58,542 bases of DNA from Chromera velia (taxonomy: Eukaryota; Sar; Chromeraceae). Positions within the stretch are counted from its first letter, which is position 1. The number at the start of each line of letters is the position of its first letter. The translations under genes and the position numbers were made by a program. A model generated the notes under the pieces. That model ran no database searches, had not been told where the DNA came from, and saw only the letters and a program-made list of their open reading frames with translations. This document shows positions 11,701 to 25,930 of the stretch, one piece after another. The stretch spans positions 94,902 to 153,443 of the forward strand of contig JAHBMJ010005341.1 in NCBI GenBank assembly GCA_018398765.1, read 5' to 3'.

Positions 11701-14700
11701 GAGTCCTGCCGGAATTGCAGGAACGACAATGGGAGACGCGACAATGCAGTGGGAAACAGATCCATCGACTGCTTCAGTAGACGAATTGCTGACAGAAGGA
11801 GGAGGTCGGAAGGCAACAGGCGCTGAGGCTGTCAACGGGGCGCACGTGACGGCTGAAGACGGCGAGGAAGTATTTGCAGAGAGATCTAGGTAGAGCTCAA
11901 GCGGAGTCGGGGGAGTAGGTGGAAGGAGCCCACCAGCTAAAGCCCCTCCCTGCTGTCGGACCTCCAAAACAAAAGCCCCCACCGGCTGAGAAGAAGGCAA
12001 AGGCTGCTTCCATTCTGCCACAAAGATCCCCAGTCTGCACGCACACACGCACATAGATAGACAAAATTATGATTTTTTGTCGACACGCTGCCGGGTCTTT
12101 TGATCTTTATTCCTGTCATGCCCTTTTTCGCAGTCTTTCTTCAAGCGAGCGCCATACTCACTTTCTCCCTTCTCACTCACCCCCTTACCCACTCACCTTT
12201 CCCCATCGAGGCGCCCAACAAGTTCGCCTGGTGCGAAGGGCATTTTCCCTTCCCCTGCCGCCAATGGGGGAGAAGAGGAAGCTGAAAGCACCCGAGCAAA
12301 GACGCTCTGAGCGCACCCGACCCCTTCTGCATTCTCCGCACAGACACGAATCTCGATCAGATTGCCTCCTGAGCCAAAGAAGCCGTCGTTAACAGAGGAC
12401 AGAAAAACAGAGCCGTCAGAGACGTTGGACACTTCAGTAAACGGACCCTCCTGAGTCCCCCCGGACACGACACTTGTCTCGTCTCGCACGGCTCGGTAGA
12501 AGGCCGAGTACCCGACAATCGATGCTCCCCCATCGCTCAAGGGAGGGTCGAAGAAGACAGAAATGTCGGCACCGTTGACGTCGTAGTTGCTCTCATTCAC
12601 GCTCACAGAGACATTGGATGGTCCTGCAGGTTCTCCATTTGACGTCGTCACGCTCACTGCAGAGCTGAAGGGACCTGCAGACTTGCTCCTGTGCCCCCAA
12701 ACTCCCGCGACTTGGAATTCGTAACGCACAGCAGCTCCCAGACCCGTGACTGTGAAGCTGTCTGCTGTCAGATTGGAAGTAATCTCGCTGAAGTCGGTCT
12801 CGAAGTCGGTGGCCCTCTGTCGAATTGAGAAGGAGAGGGCGCCTGCTGGAAGTGTCCATGAAAGTCTGACTGAGTGTGCGGTGACATCGGAGAAGGAGAG
12901 AACGGGAGCTTCTTCAGAGTAGGGGATCGTCACGTTCAGACCTGGGGAAAGGTCGGCATTCGACGAGAACCCGACGCCCTTTGCTTCGACTTTGAACGTG
13001 TAGATCTCGGAGGGTGCCAGAGAGAGGTCGGCGGGCAAGATTCGAACAATGTGACGTTCTCTGTGCACATCTTTGTCGAAGGAAAGCTTGGAAGTTGCAG
13101 AGAAGCTCTGCGCACCCATACTCCTGTAGTGTATTACATAGGATTCTGTGATAGCACCCATGCGCAGAGACACTCCCGGGGTGACCAGAAACTTCAGTTC
13201 TGCAGCTTGTGCACTCAGCAGCTCTAGGGCTGCTGGGGGACTGAGAGAGGAGACGGCTGCCGTCATCTGAGCGGGAAGTTTGAGAGTTGTTGTCTGCGCA
13301 GACCGCGACAGTTGAGGGTCATCGACGCGAATGTCAATGGCAACTTCGGCTTCAGCGACTTGTGCCATTGCAATCTGTGAGTTGGTCTCAAAGATTCGTG
13401 GGTGAAGGGTGAAAGCAAAGGTCACTGTCTGTCCGGGACCGATGACCCCTCTGTGGAAGGAGCCGCTGCTTTCGTACGACGACACAGGCTCGAGCCATGG
13501 GACTGCAGAAACTGCCCATCCTCCCATCAGTGGCCCCGAGAAGATTTCAGGGGCAAAGTCGATTCCCGTCGTCACCCCTGTCACATTCCCTGAAGCGCTA
13601 AGGTTGCCCCGATTTAGTCCGACCACAACAGGTGTCGGGAGGGAGATCTCCGAGGGATCCACAGACAGGGATGAAGGAACGGAGTCCGAGGACGAGGAGG
13701 CCACTGAAGACCTCAACAGCGACACCGCCCCCGATGCCTCGAGGAGTCGCCAGATCACCCGGCCGGATCTGTGGAGCTGTACTTGGGCTGTCACCACAGC
13801 TGCTCCCTCGACCCCCTCCCAGTTCCAAATCTCTCCGTTTTTAGACGAAGTGTCGTTGCCCCTCTCTACAGCACACTGCGACCACTGCACAATGAAGATA
13901 TCGGAATGGGCCCCAGATGCCAACACCGAGCCAACAGAGCAGTCCAACGTTGTTTGGAACGCTGCCACGACGGGAAAGGACTCCAGATTCGCACCCCCCC
14001 TCTCGACGCCTTCCACGGCTGAGGGGGTGTCCTTTCCTAGGAGGAGGAAGCCGTCGGAAGAGACGAAGAGACGATCAAAGGAAGTGTCAAAGAAAGGGAA
14101 CCAGAAGGGCAGAAGGAACTGGGCGGACAGTCGGGAGTTCGAATCAAAACTAGAACCTGCCAGGGGTGACCCTCCTCCATCCCGAAGGTCCAAAAACCAA
14201 CGAGGGGGCAGACCTCGGTAGGTCGTGTAGGTGTCCTCAAACTTGGCCATTTCCCCCTCCGCCAGAGAGAAATGACCCCTGAGATCGGCCACCACTGCTC
14301 TGTTGTAGGAGTTCGTGACTGTGAAGGTCACTGTCTTTGTGCCTGTCTGCAGGACCCCGTAGGCATCAGTGCCGAATGATCGGAAGGCCGTCGGTGCACC
14401 CCCGTCAGGACCCGCGAAGGCCGCAGAGACCTCGAGGGGCCCTGCAGTACCCGACAGAGGAATGGAGATTTCAACATTTCCAGTCTGAGCGAACCCCCCT
14501 CCGACTGCAACAGTCGTAGCAAGCACAAGCTCTCCACTGAAGTCCCCACTCGCCCCCGGGAGGAATCCGACATTGACAGTTCGGCGTTCAGCCTGACTCT
14601 GCTGCTGTTGCTGTTGTTGAGTCACGGACAGAGAAGAGGAAGTAGAAGAGGACGGGGACAGAGAGAGCACCAGCGTTTCTGGTTCTGCTGAAATACTCGA

Positions 14701-17700
14701 AGGCGCTCCATTGATAACGAAGGCCTCACAGGAGCTTTCAGGTCTCTCTGAGGACCCAGAGGATGGAGAAGGGCTGCTGGAGGTACATCTGGTTCTGACG
14801 ACAAACTCCAGGGGGCAGGCATCGTCTTGAGACTCCAGGACGATCTCAACAGAAGACTGGGAAATTCCCACTGATCCCTGGCCAAAATCAACTCTTGGCA
14901 CGTTGACAACAGGAAATGAGCACCCTAAACGAATTTCTTTTCTAACGGTACCGACCACAGCCGCCCCCCCGACGGAATCCACCCCCTCAATATGGATAAA
15001 CGACGGCATGCCAACCCAGTGCACCCCGGAGAACTCCTCCAGACGTTGATCGAGAACCCGAGGGTCCACTGCCACCTGGAAGGTTGCCTGTGTCCCCGGG
15101 AGGAGGGAGAGGCTCCCATTTGTTTTCACGTGCGGGACTGCGGGTGTCTCTGCGTTCCTCACCGTCAGCCAAGGAAAGATCTCCGCACGGAGTGGACTGC
15201 CTGAGGGTCCAATGGCCTGGAAGTCCTGCAGGATTCTTTGGCTGAACGCCTCGCCCTTCCCTCCCTGCCCGGGCGGGATCACCACGAAGGAAGGAGAGAA
15301 CGGAAATTCAACCGAGGGAAACGGAGTAGAGAAGTCCAAAAGCGCTTCTCCTGACTCAAAGAGGGAGATCCTCACATGGGGTCCGTCAACTGAAGCTGAC
15401 GGCTCCTGTGTGTAGTGACGAGGGGAGACGAATTCAATGGACAGTCTCCTCTCCGTCGAATCGGAAGACACATAAACACCCTGCAACCAGTCAAACAAAC
15501 ACACAGAGACGGCGAATTCAAAAACGCTTTTCTTTTCACTCTCTCATCCGTTTACTCACTGACTGACTCACTCACTAACTTACTAACTTACTCACTCAAT
15601 GAATCACTGACTCACTGGGTCTAATGGTCTGTCATTCTCTCATTCGCTTGCCCACCTCAAAATCAGACCCTCCCATCACGAGGTCATCCCAAAAGAAGGA
15701 GAGCACGGCATCAAGATCCGATCCGATGATCTCAGACTCCTCCTCCGAGCAGTCTACCCTATCCCCTTCCCCATCATCACCCAAGTCACTTGAGTGGCCA
15801 CCCACACAGCCTCCGAATTGCCGGCCCCACCGAGTGTCCGCCCCTCCGCTGTCTGCGACAGACATCCGAGGGGCGCTTTTGTTGAAAGCAGACTCAATCG
15901 TGGTCTCTTTATCGAACTTGAGGAATCCATTGGAGGACAGCCAGAGACCCTCAAACAGTCGCCCTCCGAAAGGAAATGCAAAGGGAAGCTCCACGAAGGC
16001 AAAGCCGTCATCTGCGGGGGTTGCTGCCCCGAAGTTGTTTCTGATGTCCGTTGCGTTGGTGTCGTTTCGAGTAGAGCTAAACGAGCTGAAGCTGAGGGGG
16101 AGCACGGGAGCCCCACTTGAGGGGCTCCTGCCGAGTGGGCCTGGGGCACTCGTGCGGACGACGTACGATGGCCCTGCGAGTTCTGTCCTCATCGACAGTG
16201 CCACGGGGGAATACACTGACGAGTGGACATTTGGAAACAGCGGATCGATTGTGGCTGTCACGTTGAACTCTCGGATCTCTAATTTGTCGATTTCTGGGAG
16301 TTCATATCTGAAGAGGGATTCGCCCCCGAAGGATAGGAGGGGGGAGAGAAAGGTCTCAACGGAGAGGGTCAAGGAGGCAGACCACAGAGTTCCCTGAAGA
16401 GAGAAAGTCGAGCTACCTACAATGCTCTCACTCACACCTTGGTGCTGTCCATGGGGGGAAGAGGAACCGTCAAGAAACGGGTCCAGCCAGCTGCTTCCGG
16501 GGACCACTGACAGGAAGACGAACGCCACGGCACCGCTCGCCAAGGTGAAGGAGGAAACGGGACCCAGGTTACTGAAGCTCCCATGGCTTCCCAGGGTCGC
16601 AGGTGACACCGGGAGTCTGGGCAGATCTGTTCCTAGAGGGCCCTGTGATGCATAAACGGAGAAGACACTGAACGGGGCAGAAATGCCAATCTCCACTGTG
16701 CCGCTCACCGTCCCTCTGTTTTCCCACACCACATTTTCGGTCCCTTCTGACCCCACCCGCACCCGACCAAAATCCAGAGAGGCCCCCGAGGCGTCCAATC
16801 GGTGGAGCTGCGGACTTTCTGTGATTGCATTGACGGCCAAGTCGGCGGTCTCTTTTAAGACACCAGCCGGGGGGGGAGACTGAGACTGAGACTGAGAGGG
16901 AGGCGATGAGGAAGCAGTGAGGACGCGGACAGACCCCGACACCCTCTCCCCCTGTCCATTCGACGCCGCACCCGATGATCCTCCTGCAGGAGAACAAAGA
17001 AGCTCTACCTCCATCACGTTCCCAGAAAGCACCGTTCCTTCCACCTCCACCCGTCCTTCTTCGCCTGCACTGAAACCTCCTGTGACCCCCGAAATGCCCT
17101 CTCCGGAAACAACTTGCACGATGATTTCGTGTGAGACGCCGGGGGTACCACTGACGCTGACCTTCAGGGTCCTTCTCACCGACGACCCGATCGGAACGTC
17201 CCCAAAGTCGATGACACCCCCGAGAACAGACACGCTCTGTTCCTCCACAAGGAGGTCAACAGACACAGATGCAGGAGGAGTGTCGGTAGGCGGTGCTCTA
17301 ACATCAAATGTGGCTTCGAGTTCCGGGAGAGAAACGTTCGTTAACGCCTCTTCTATCTGCAACGAGACGCTGGCACTCTTTGGTTCTGTCAGATTGAGTA
17401 CAGTGCCTTCGGGATGGATACTCATCGCCGTTACGTTGAAGCTCTCCCCTGGCAGCACCTCCATCGGGAAGGGGCGGTGGGAAGGGGAGAACGTGACGGC
17501 CAGCATGGGCGTGAAGGAGACGGCAAAGGGTGTGTCTCCGATTGAAATAGATACGCCATCCGGGCCAGAGGGCCCCTCTAGTCCCACGAGGGTTCCGATT
17601 CTTCGAGCAGAGTCTTGAGGGACTGAGGGGACGAAAAAGTGGAGCGTCTGGGTACGAAGATCGATTTGGAGCTGAAAGTTGAGAGTCTCGTCGGGCCAGG

Positions 17701-20700
17701 CGTAATTGGAGAATCCGGAGAACTGCAAGCGGAAGGGAAAAGCGGAATGATGCAGATGATCAGCAATAAGAGTCAAAATCTGTCTTTGTCCGGGTGTGTA
17801 TGTCTCAAGACGCACAGCACGGAAAAGCAAACAGTGAAACCCACACCGACCCACACACGGACATATCCGCACAAACCGTCAAAGAAAAGTTTGAACACTA
17901 TTGAGAGACACTATTTCCTGCAATGCGAAAAGCAAAAAGCTGAAGCAACGGCAGCAATGGGAGAAGAACCTCCAATATCTGTCTCCACTTTCGTTGTTTT
18001 CCAGTGAGTGCATTGCATGACAGAAAAGGAAAAAAGAGGAAGTCTGCCTGCCGTCTTCTCCACAACTCCAAGGGCCTCCTTCCTACCTACCTGTATGCAC
18101 AGAAGACTCTCGTCCCTCCCCTCTCCCCCCGATGCCATGCCTATCCAAACTCCATTGTTCAGAGGGTCCCTCTGGGCCTCCGAAGAAGAGGGGCCCAGGA
18201 GATCGTCCCACCACACAGCAGCGAAACCGTTGGGAGACACCGAGCTCCCAAAGGAGGGGGGGCGCCCGGGAAAGGGCTCAGCGGTCTCCAGAAAGGTCAC
18301 GAAACCGTTACAAGAGACCCACATCTGCTTTACTGGCCGGCCCCAGAAAGCGAACTGTGCATCGAGATCGAAGGCCTCCAAGTCGACAAGGAAGCTGCTG
18401 TCATCGCACCCATCCAGCGCTCCCAGTCGCTGTGCATTGGCAAGTCTCCCCACGTCGATCCACCTGATCGCCCCTGCTGTCCCCACAGCTTCCGCAACCC
18501 ACTCATTGTTCTCGTCGATGACCAAGCTGCGTCCCAAGGCATCGTAAGGTACAGCAGGAGTGAACGCTATCTCTGGTGAGACACGCACTGCTGTAGGGCC
18601 ATCGTTTCGGAATGCAAAGGAGGTGGCGGATGGAGCGCCCTCTTCTGCTTTTGTATTCAGAGCGTTTTTGACTGCGTTTGAAAACTCGACCGCACCCGTT
18701 TGAGTGAGACCTGGATGCTCGAATACAGAGCACGAGACGGAAACTGTCTTTTGCAGTCCACCAGCAGAGGTCACCCTCAGCAGCCCTGTGATAGTCCCTG
18801 ACGTCCCGGCACCACAACTGACAGAAGCACTCAAACTTTGTCTCGGATCGAGAGAGGCTGTTAGGGGTGATACCACCAAATTTGCACCAGGGGGGCTTGA
18901 AGGATCTGTCTCGGTGGAGAGAGAGAGAGACACGGCGCTCGACCCGACGTTTTGGATCTCTACGGCTGACACGTTCTCCCTCTCTGCCAAGACAGATCCC
19001 CCGTCGATGCTCTCAGGGACAAACGAGAGCTCTTCATTCTCAGAGACCACAAAGACAGAAAAAGGGAGTGTCACGTTATTCTCATCCCCCAATCCATCTA
19101 TGTAGGAAAAAATGAAGGAGCCCTCTTGCAGCCCCAGAGAGGCTGTCAGAGCTTCTGGGGACACACAAATTTCCACCTCTGTCTCGGCACCACTTGATAG
19201 AGAAACTGTGCGAGAAGACTCAAAAGTGTTGCTACTGTTTTGGGAAGACAGACTGCGAATTCCTCCTCTTAGAGAGGGCGCAGCTGCGTTTTCTCCTCGC
19301 AGAGTTCCATTCAGTTGCAGTTGCCCAAAATTTCGAATCATCAAACGTGCAGAAGCGGACTCACCCCTGACAACAACCGCAAAGTCCACACTCTTCCCAT
19401 CTGTACCCACTGACTGCATCGGAATGAGACTCGCTGCTGGTGAGGCCACTTTGACCAGGTTCACTTCAAGCAGGAGAGGTTCCAGTCCTAGAGGGAGGGA
19501 CAGATTCACCTGTGCAGTGCGAGTCTCACCCACAGGTATGGAGCCACAGTCTGCCATGAGAGGAACACTGGGGGGGGTTCCTGAAGAGGGCGAGTAAGCT
19601 ACTCCGTTGGGGTTGTGTGCATCTTCAAGAAACACCACAGGGGTGATCTCAGTCGTCATCTGCAGTGAAAGTGAACGTCAATTGGTCCCCAAAGACAGAG
19701 GTAAGAGGGAGAATAGACTCCTTTTATAAAGCGCACAGATGCTGTGTATACTTATCTAATCAACCCTTTATTGGCTCCCACCGATGAGCGTGAGAAGAGA
19801 CCTGAGCTCTTCGCCATGTTCTCATTATTCGACTCAACCACCTCAGAACCCGATGAAAACCCATCAAGGAGACAGCACATCAAGAGAGCGTGTTTGAAAA
19901 CAGAAAGTAAAGAGAAGCAACTAAGGATATAATGAACGGATGATGATTCTTCCCTCCCTTCCACCCGCTTACCTGAACGGCAGTATCATTTGGAAGAAGA
20001 CCCGAAACGTTTTTGCCCGCAGTTCCAAAATAGTTTTCAATCCCCACCGCTAGATTAGCAGACCACCGAAGAGGTGGCGGAGGAATCGAACGGTACCTGC
20101 AGTCAGTCAGTCACTCGGCCAGTTTCTTCATCAGCGGGTGGGGTCAGGCAGCAAGCCAACCAACAAGGAATCCAAACCAATCTTTCAACACGTTGCGGTT
20201 ACAGGGGTACTCAGTTTGCCTCGTCTCTTTGTTTTGCCCATGCGACAGCGGACCGACTGACTGACTGACTGACTGACTGACTGAGTGAGTGAGTGACTGA
20301 CTGACTGACTCACTGACAGACTGACTGACTGACTCACTGACCGGAAGCTGACACGACCGGAGCGAGAGAGCTCAGCTTCAAAGCGGGTGCCGATAGCCGG
20401 GTCTGCGTAGAGGCAGCAGCCGTCCCATTGCAGGAGCACGGAGGATTCCTCTTTCTGTTTGGATGCGAAGACGCCCTTGTAGGGTAGAGAAGCGTCTGAG
20501 CACGTTGACGCACAGTTGAGGTCCATCCAGAGAGGGGCGACAAAGCCGTTGGGGTACCCGATGTTCGGAATGCCCCCGAAGAGACGGTAGCTGCATACAG
20601 TGCAAAGGAGAAGAGCGAAGGAAACACCGAAAGTTAGATGGAGGGTTCCAAAAGTCTGTCATGAGAATGGGGGATGAATTTATTCAGCTGGAAATTTCTG

Positions 20701-23047
20701 AGAGACCCATGCTGTAGTGGAGAGAAAAAGTCACCCGCGAGGTGCCTGTGGGCTTCAGTCTTTGTTTCAGTTCGTCGTTTCTTGCAGAGAAGTGCACAAC
20801 TTCGATTGTGAGAGGAGAGTTGGAAAATTCAAACAGAACTATCAAAATCAATCACCCTTTAGACAGCCAGACAGCGAAATTGCGAGTCCGGGAACGCCGT
20901 TCGTGGAAATTGAGGAAAGGACAGACACGAATTTCAGTCAAGAGCAGTTGACGGAAGGACAAAGTACTGACTGTTCAATGAGTAGACAACCCTCCCATGG
21001 TAGATTTGTTTCTTCAGAGTTCTCTTCCTTCCTTATTCATTCTTGAGGGAACATCGAATTCATTGCATCAAAGATGGTGCAACAATGAAAGACATCCAAC
21101 CTCCCAGTGCACCCTGACCGACCTGTCACGGATGGTCCCAAATTGCGGATTGTTGTTGTCGAGGACGATGAGGCCGTTGGAAGAGATCGCGAGGTTCCTG
21201 CTCACGTTCCGACCGAAGAGGGGAAAGGGAATGGTCAACGAGCCGGTCAATTGGACATCGTCGCCATCCAAACTTCCGAGACGGCTCTGACTGTCCCCAC
21301 TGATGTCCACCCACCCGTCTTGCGCGCGCTGTGGAGGATTGGGAAGAGCGTCTGGGGACAGACTGCCGTCCCACGTTCGGAGGCTGTACGAGTCGGTGAA
21401 GTTGTCAGACGCAAACGTCACATTGACGCCGTAGGTAAATGACAACAGTGAGCCTGCTGAGTCCTCCAATTGGGGTCTGACCTCGACCTGCGACTGTGCG
21501 TCTGTGCATTCGACGGTCAGGGAAGCGCCAGCGCGAAAGGACAGAGACGGCACTGAAGTGCTTGTCAGATTCACGGTCACATCCTGCTCAGGCAGCCCGG
21601 AAGAGGAAAAGACCAGCGCATAACGACCCTCTCCGACCTCGTTCGCTTCCACAAACACTGACAAGGTCTTTGATGTGTAGGGGGTCACGGAGAAGTCTGC
21701 AGAGCTGAGGGGATCAACGGCCAGGAGTGCCTGCGATGTTTGAGCACTTCCCTCTTCTTGCAACGAGAAAAGAGCTGCAGCAGGGTTGACTGTGCCCCCC
21801 GGGGAAGCCAAGCTCTCTACCCTGACCGTCAGGGTCAAATCGCCTGAGCCAGAGTTCTCAACAGTCACAAACCTCTCCACGCGACTCCCGAGAGCGACAA
21901 CGCCCACGGAGAGTTCATTGACGGACAGCTCAAAGCTCTTGGAAGCCGATGAGTTGGCAGAGAGGCTGATGGTGGAGTTCCTCTGACGCTCCTCTAAGCG
22001 AAGAACTGCCGAGTAACTCACCGTCTCGTTGAGAGTGGGTTTGAAAGAGACCGTAACTTCCTCATGGGTGCCCTGTGGCAGTCTAAGGCTGTTGGGGGTG
22101 ACCGTAAAGACATCTCCAGCAGCTCCTGGTTCGGATGCCTGACTGTCCTCTATGAACATTTGCAGGTTCAGAGTTGCATTTCCGTTGTTGCTGATGTTCA
22201 TCTTCTTCACCTCCTCGTCCTCCAAGGCTGTCAATTGGAGAGTGCCGAAGTCGAGGGACCGAGAGAAACCAACTGCTGCCGACGGGACACCACTGATCAG
22301 CATATCGGCTTGGTAGGCAGAGTTCCGACAGGTGAGGTCAATCACACACCCTCCGAAACCTTCGTTTCCGAATTTGTCGCTCTGAGAGATGTGCAGGAGA
22401 GAACGAGCCTCCGGGATTCCCTCGCTTGTGAGAGCAGCCTCGTTACAGGAAATCTCAAGAACATCCTGCTTTCTGGGGCCAACTCGGCCTTCTTGAGGAC
22501 CCGTGAAAGCCGTCAGCACCCAGGGAGAGTTGGGAGAGGTGTTGTCAACTTCCTGTCTCTCCTCCTGAAGAGAAAACGCCCCCTCGTTCTCTCCAGCTGT
22601 GTTGCTGAACCTGACCTGAACCACGGAAGTCGCTCCTTCGAGTATCGCAACGTGATTCTCTGCAGATGATGAGAAAGATCCTGAAGTGCCCACCCGCACC
22701 TCCGGATCGGTCATCAACGGGGGGGGGGCAGTGACACACCGGAGAGCGACAGTCAGTGTCTCAGTCACTGTCGTTCTTCCGTCTGAGAACTTCACTGTGG
22801 GGGTGACTGTGAGGGCGGCTTCTGCTGTCAGACCGAGCACAGACGTGGGCATACAGGAGACGTCCAGTTGTGTCTTCTCGCCCTTCGTCAGGACGGCACT
22901 CACAGGTGTCACACGGAAAGCCTGCAGACAGGTATAGCGGGTCACCAAGCGAACAGCATCACTTATCCGTTTCTGTATCAATCGGCGCAGCCTTCACACA
23001 ACTCACAGATCATCAATTGATTAAGAACCGTACAGACAGACACACAC

Positions 23048-23080
<33 letters not shown>

Positions 23081-25639
23081 AGAAGAGTCGCACACCTGAC
23101 TTCGTCAAACAGTCGAGAGATCACCCAAGCACTTATTACTCGAGAAATCAAGAGCGCAACTGACCGCTGCTCCAGGCCCATCAACAGAAACCGAAAGAGG
23201 GTCCACGCTCTGGTCTCCGTTGTATGTCACAGTGACTCCTTTGGTGTTTCTGAGCCCAACAGACACAACGCCAAAGTCGAAGCGCCGACTTCCTTCAGAC
23301 GTCTCTCCGTCCAGCTCAAACTGAAGCTCAGGCCCTTCAGCCACCGACAGCGTCACTGCAGCGCTGACCTCTTTGGTCCCCCCATCCTCTGCCACCACCA
23401 GGAGACTCTGATAGAATCCAGGACTCAGGTTCACACCTGACGCCCCAATCTCGAGAGAGAACGTGTCAGATGAACGAGCACCAACGACCAACGGCAGAGC
23501 TGTGACCTGTCTTGTGAACAGACTCTCTCTCGCCTTCACAGCGGCGGCATACGCGTCCACAGTCCCCCCAGTTCTCACCCTTCCAGAGAGACTGCCGAGA
23601 GGGCGGACGGTGCCTCTGATGATCTCAGAAACCTGCACCAGGCAAGGGAAAGAACATCAGAAGAAAAGACAATTCCATATGTTTGTTTAGAAGAAAGAGT
23701 TGAGGCAGCAGATCAACAGCGCGTTGACAGTAGTCAAATAAAAAAGATGCATGGCGGAAGAGCGGGGGAGAGGGTGGAGAAAGGGAGGGACAGAGAGGGA
23801 CACAGAAACAGAGACCGGGGGGAGGGACAAACAGAGAGGGACAGAGAGACAGCGAGAAAAAGATCGACTTGAGCATTCAGCGAGGCTTCCGAAGCTTCTT
23901 GGCGGACCCACCTGAGCAGCTGAAAGGGCGGGGTTGAGGTCCATCAGGAGAGCTGCAACACCTGCCACGAGGGGCGTCGCCATGGAGGTTCCCGTGTAGA
24001 ATCTGTACTGTCCCCCCGGCACTGTGCTGAGGATGTCTTCTCCTGGCGCCGCCACTTCCACAGTCGAGGCTCCAAAGTTGGAGAAGCTGCTGAGACCCCC
24101 CGTTCTTCCAATCGACGCCACACAGATCATCTGACTGCCCCCAGTCACACACGGGTAGGTAGTCGTTGAGGGGTCGTCGTTGTTTCGTGCAAAGTTTCCG
24201 GCAGCTGCCACCAGGAGGTGTCCCTGTGCCTCTGCCGACTGAATTGCTGCGGTGAGGGAGGACGAGCTTCCACCGCCCCTGAAAGAAACAGACAGACAGA
24301 AGAGAAAGGGTACACTTGGATGGAAGTACATCAGAGCTTTTATTTGCCTGTTTGTGGTTGAACAAACACCCAGCGTTGATGACATGTACAGAAAGAGATT
24401 TACTTGAAAAACATATATTAGATGAGGAGACGGTTCGAATAGAACCAGAGAGAGAGGGACTGGAAGGGCGGGAAAATTTCAAAGCCTCGTGGCCACGCAG
24501 CTTCTTCCCCTAGATCCGCGGTCATGCTTTCTTCAAGGGCTCTCACCCCTTCTTCCAAACGGAGGGCTTGTATGACGAAAGGGGGAGAGCGGCCATCGAC
24601 CGCTCCTGCTCCTCTCTGAAGAATTAGATGCATGAAAAGCGTCCCCCGACAAATTGTCCCTTCCTAGCTTCCATCTCTCTCTGTGTACCTCCACGATGCA
24701 AAAGCAAAAGAGTAAGCAAGCCTCCACCATCTCTCTCCCCACCTACCCGTATGAGTGTGAAGTGATGTGCGCTCCATTCGAGACAGCGTAGTTGATGGAC
24801 CTGATAGCAGAAGTCAAAAACCCCCTGCCGTTTTGCATAAACTTCAACGCCATCAGCTTGCCGTTCCACGCCACCCCAGCGACCCCCTCTCCATTGTTGG
24901 CTGACGCAGCCACGTTGCCAGCACAATGAGTACCTGCATGCAACCCGTTTACTTTCATACAGAATAATATCTTTTTTCAGAATAGTTAAGTAAACGCATG
25001 CCAGCACAATGAGTACCTGCATGCAACTCAAAGGGACGCAAGGGGATCCGTTCTCCACTTGTTTTCATCGACAGGACAAACGAAGAGACACTATGGCACC
25101 GATCATGCCAACCTCGCACACAGACGTACAACCGATGAATCCTCGAACCCGCACTCCTCCTGTGCATACAGCCATTTCATGCCAATCGTGCTTTGTGTGC
25201 ACTCCGTCTTTCTTTCCTTCCTTCCTTCCTTCCTTCGATCATTCCTTCGCTCACTCGTTGATTCATTCAGCCATTCAGTCAGTCATTTATTCTTCCATCC
25301 CCATGCATCTGCGCTTTCCGACTGGCTCACTGACAGACCATGTCCGTCTGCGTCAGTGTCCATGGGCTCCCTATTGTCCGAGAAGAAGTTCCACCCAAAG
25401 TCATCGTCAATGAAGCCGTTGCCGTCATCGTCTATCCCGTTGTTCGGAATCTCTCCCAGGTTTCTCCACATGTTTGGCTGCATGCATGCGCACACGCAAA
25501 CATGCAAACATACGTACAGGGCATGCAGCATCCATCCACTCATTGTTGCAAGGGGTGGGTCGGGCCTGCATGGGGTGACTCCAAAGACTCAGTCAGGCAG
25601 AAAAGGACGAACTGTCATTGAGAAAGGGGACGCACACAC

Positions 25640-25732
<93 letters not shown>

Positions 25733-25757
25733 CAGACAGAAAGAGACACACACGCAC

Positions 25758-25797
<40 letters not shown>

Positions 25798-25885
25798 GCG
25801 GGCAGGCAGACAGAGAGAAAGAGAGAAGCAGAAAGAAAGAAAGAAAGAAAGAATTTAAGAAAGAATTTAAGAAAGAAAGAAAGAA

Positions 25886-25930
<45 letters not shown>

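Larger units (their letters stand above)
9789..23632 (-). other. Modular ectodomain: Ig-like (ASH/choice-of-anchor type) repeats and SNGF-type beta modules
   Basis: Repeated short signatures of ASPM-SPD2-Hydin-like Ig folds, D-F-G-x-V-x-V-G followed by a strand with N-x-G, are readable near 23250 (FDFGVVSVG), 22250 (SLDFGTLQL), 21890 ([11 protein letters not shown]), 17200 ([12 protein letters not shown]), 16760 ([13 protein letters not shown]) and 14890 ([10 protein letters not shown]). Between them lie at least four modules of the type FPFPLFG...SSNGLI...WxDL: exons 7-9, exons 10-11 (near 18370), exons 11-12 (near 15900) and within exon 12 (near 14050). This combination is known from large secreted proteases and adhesins. 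Many N-x-S/T sites suggest glycosylation. Domain borders are approximate. Confidence 0.75.
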
